Positions 63,241-64,000 of a DNA stretch of 64,000 bases are shown here, one piece after another; position 1 is the first letter of the stretch; each line of letters starts with the position of its first letter. The position numbers and the translations under genes are program-made. The DNA comes from Niallia alba (lineage in GTDB: Bacteria; Bacillota; Bacilli; Bacillales; Cytobacillaceae). The stretch is taken from assembly GCF_012933555.1 (NCBI RefSeq), contig NZ_JABBPK010000001.1, positions 2,520,001 through 2,584,000 on the forward strand, given 5' to 3'. The notes under the pieces are model-generated. The model was given only the letters and a program-made list of their open reading frames with translations, did not search any database and had not been told where the DNA came from.

Positions 63241-63477
63241 TTACATAAAGGGAGGAATTCCTTTACTTATTTCTGTTAATATGGATGTAATGGATGCGAT
63301 ATCTTGATCGTCAATATTAAATGTTTGTCTAATCTTATTTTCTAGATCTTTACTAACTCTTCGCTTTCCGACTTCCACCAATGCAATTAATGCAAAGCTA
63401 CAATTTAGAACACGGGCAAAGTCTCTCTGTGTCATTTCGTAATTTTTCCTAATAAATTTGATTATTTCTTTATTCAT
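63241..63477 (-). CDS. Small XRE-family DNA-binding protein
   Basis: A 78-residue protein with a lambda-repressor-like helix-turn-helix (YEMTQRDFARVLNCSFALIA and LVEVGKRRVSKDLENKIRQ) and a short C-terminal extension. No sensor or multimerisation domain is seen. GAGGTGG precedes the ATG at 63477; four codons upstream are in frame but cover that site. Probably a transcription regulator; target unknown. Confidence 0.75.
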   Translation of the reverse strand: MNKEIIKFIRKNYEMTQRDFARVLNCSFALIALVEVGKRRVSKDLENKIRQTFNIDDQDIASITSILTEISKGIPPFM

Positions 63478-63753
63478 AGTCCACCTCATTTAATTGAATA
63501 AAAGTATAAATAAGAAAGACGAAAAGAAGAATGTATTTTTATTCAAGCTACGTGCATTATAGTTGATATTCATGAAAATGTAAATATACTAAGCAAGTAA
63601 AATATAATTTACTGTATTTATAAAGTGTCTTGTACCAATTCAGTTCTTATAGTAATTGTTATATTTACGGAGCTTATATTATACAAGCGTTGTTTCGTAT
63701 TATCATCCATACATTAGTTCACCGAGAATAAGTTATAAGGAGAAAGAGTTAAA

Positions 63754-63858
63754 TTGATTAATAATTTAGAAAATTTGGTCAAAATATCTAATGAGCAAAT
63801 AATTAATTATATAATTAGTCCAATGACATATAAAAATGAAGCCATTAATATGATGTAA
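63754..63858 (+). CDS. Possible 34-residue peptide
   Basis: A TTG-started frame (INNLENLVKISNEQIINYII in its first part) follows AAGGAGAAAGAG, but the gap of about 12 bases is long and the composition is that of AT-rich random sequence. Weak candidate. Confidence 0.25.
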   Translation: MINNLENLVKISNEQIINYIISPMTYKNEAINMM

Positions 63859-63924
63859 TAACATGAGATGTAATAAAAGTTAACAGTCGTTATTTTAGAA
63901 AATTATCCTTTTGGAGGAATGCGC

Positions 63925-64000
63925 ATGTCTTCCGATCATTATTCTGTTATTGATTCAGTCCTTGTAACGGAGTGTCATAGTTATTTAGCCACGATTGTAA
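63925..64000 (+). CDS. Partial gene at the window edge
   Basis: An ATG lies seven bases after GGAGG and the frame stays open for 25 codons to the end of the window (SSDHYSVIDSVLVTECHSYL). It is too short to identify. Confidence 0.5.
   Translation, partial: MSSDHYSVIDSVLVTECHSYLATIV

Overview
This is chromosomal DNA from a low-GC, endospore-forming Firmicute of the family Bacillaceae, probably Niallia or a close relative. The evidence is AT-rich intergenic DNA, strong AGGAGG ribosome-binding sites, frequent GTG/TTG starts, small acid-soluble spore proteins (SspN, SspH), YjcZ-type sporulation peptides and a gene order that matches the Bacillus yneN-sspN-yneP-yneQ-yneR-plsY neighbourhood. No rRNA, tRNA, CRISPR or prophage was found. 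One intact insertion sequence (IS4 family, 1403 bp, 9-bp target duplication) lies at 42278-43680.

Layout. 0-8 kb: a 245-bp palindromic repeat, a YneN-type thiol-disulfide protein, a Fur-boxed FbpB-like peptide, sspN, a double-AAA SpoVK-like ATPase, yneP, yneQ, yneR, a CapA-like phosphatase, an orphan histidine kinase and plsY. 8-19 kb: a PLD-like protein, DUF3231, an acyl-CoA dehydrogenase, a small membrane peptide facing a structured RNA element, a split nitrilase/GNAT pair, a MarR-MFS efflux operon, a GDSL hydrolase and a GNAT protein. 19-27 kb: an array of five 52-bp tandem repeats, then the methionine operon metI-metC-yitJ-metH behind an S-box (SAM) riboswitch. 27-36 kb: sspH, small peptides, an ArlRS-like two-component system, odhAB with a cre site, and small conserved proteins. 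36-39 kb: a CLC-F fluoride exporter behind a fluoride riboswitch, and yidC2 preceded by a MifM-like arrest peptide whose 3' end forms a stem that buries the yidC2 ribosome-binding site. 39-44 kb: pncA-pncB-nadE (NAD salvage) and the insertion sequence. 44-53 kb: pflB-pflA (pyruvate formate-lyase) with a Rex-type operator, a flippase-like membrane protein, a DacF-like carboxypeptidase, an ABC-F protein and a formate/nitrite transporter with a second Rex-like site. 53-64 kb: a ZIP-like transporter, an Lsm-like/YjcZ spore peptide cluster, RecQ, an AlaX editing protein, YdjO, a double-PAS sensor kinase, a LysM-3D wall hydrolase behind a WalR-like box, a coiled-coil protein, an XRE regulator and a truncated gene at the edge.

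How the genes fit together. Several blocks are complete pathways with their own control: SAM-sensing methionine synthesis, fluoride-sensing fluoride export, NAD salvage (nicotinamide to nicotinate to NaMN, plus the final amidation), mixed-acid fermentation with probable formate export, and secretion-sensing YidC2 induction. The item most worth experimental attention is the MifM-like leader at 38542-38838. It resembles Bacillus subtilis MifM in size, layout and C-terminal composition but has diverged widely in sequence. Next in interest are two families of dispersed palindromic repeats, the 52-bp hairpin array, the paired Fur-box promoters and the 12-kb membrane peptide/structured RNA locus. 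All family assignments come from reading the sequence and from memory; no database search was run.
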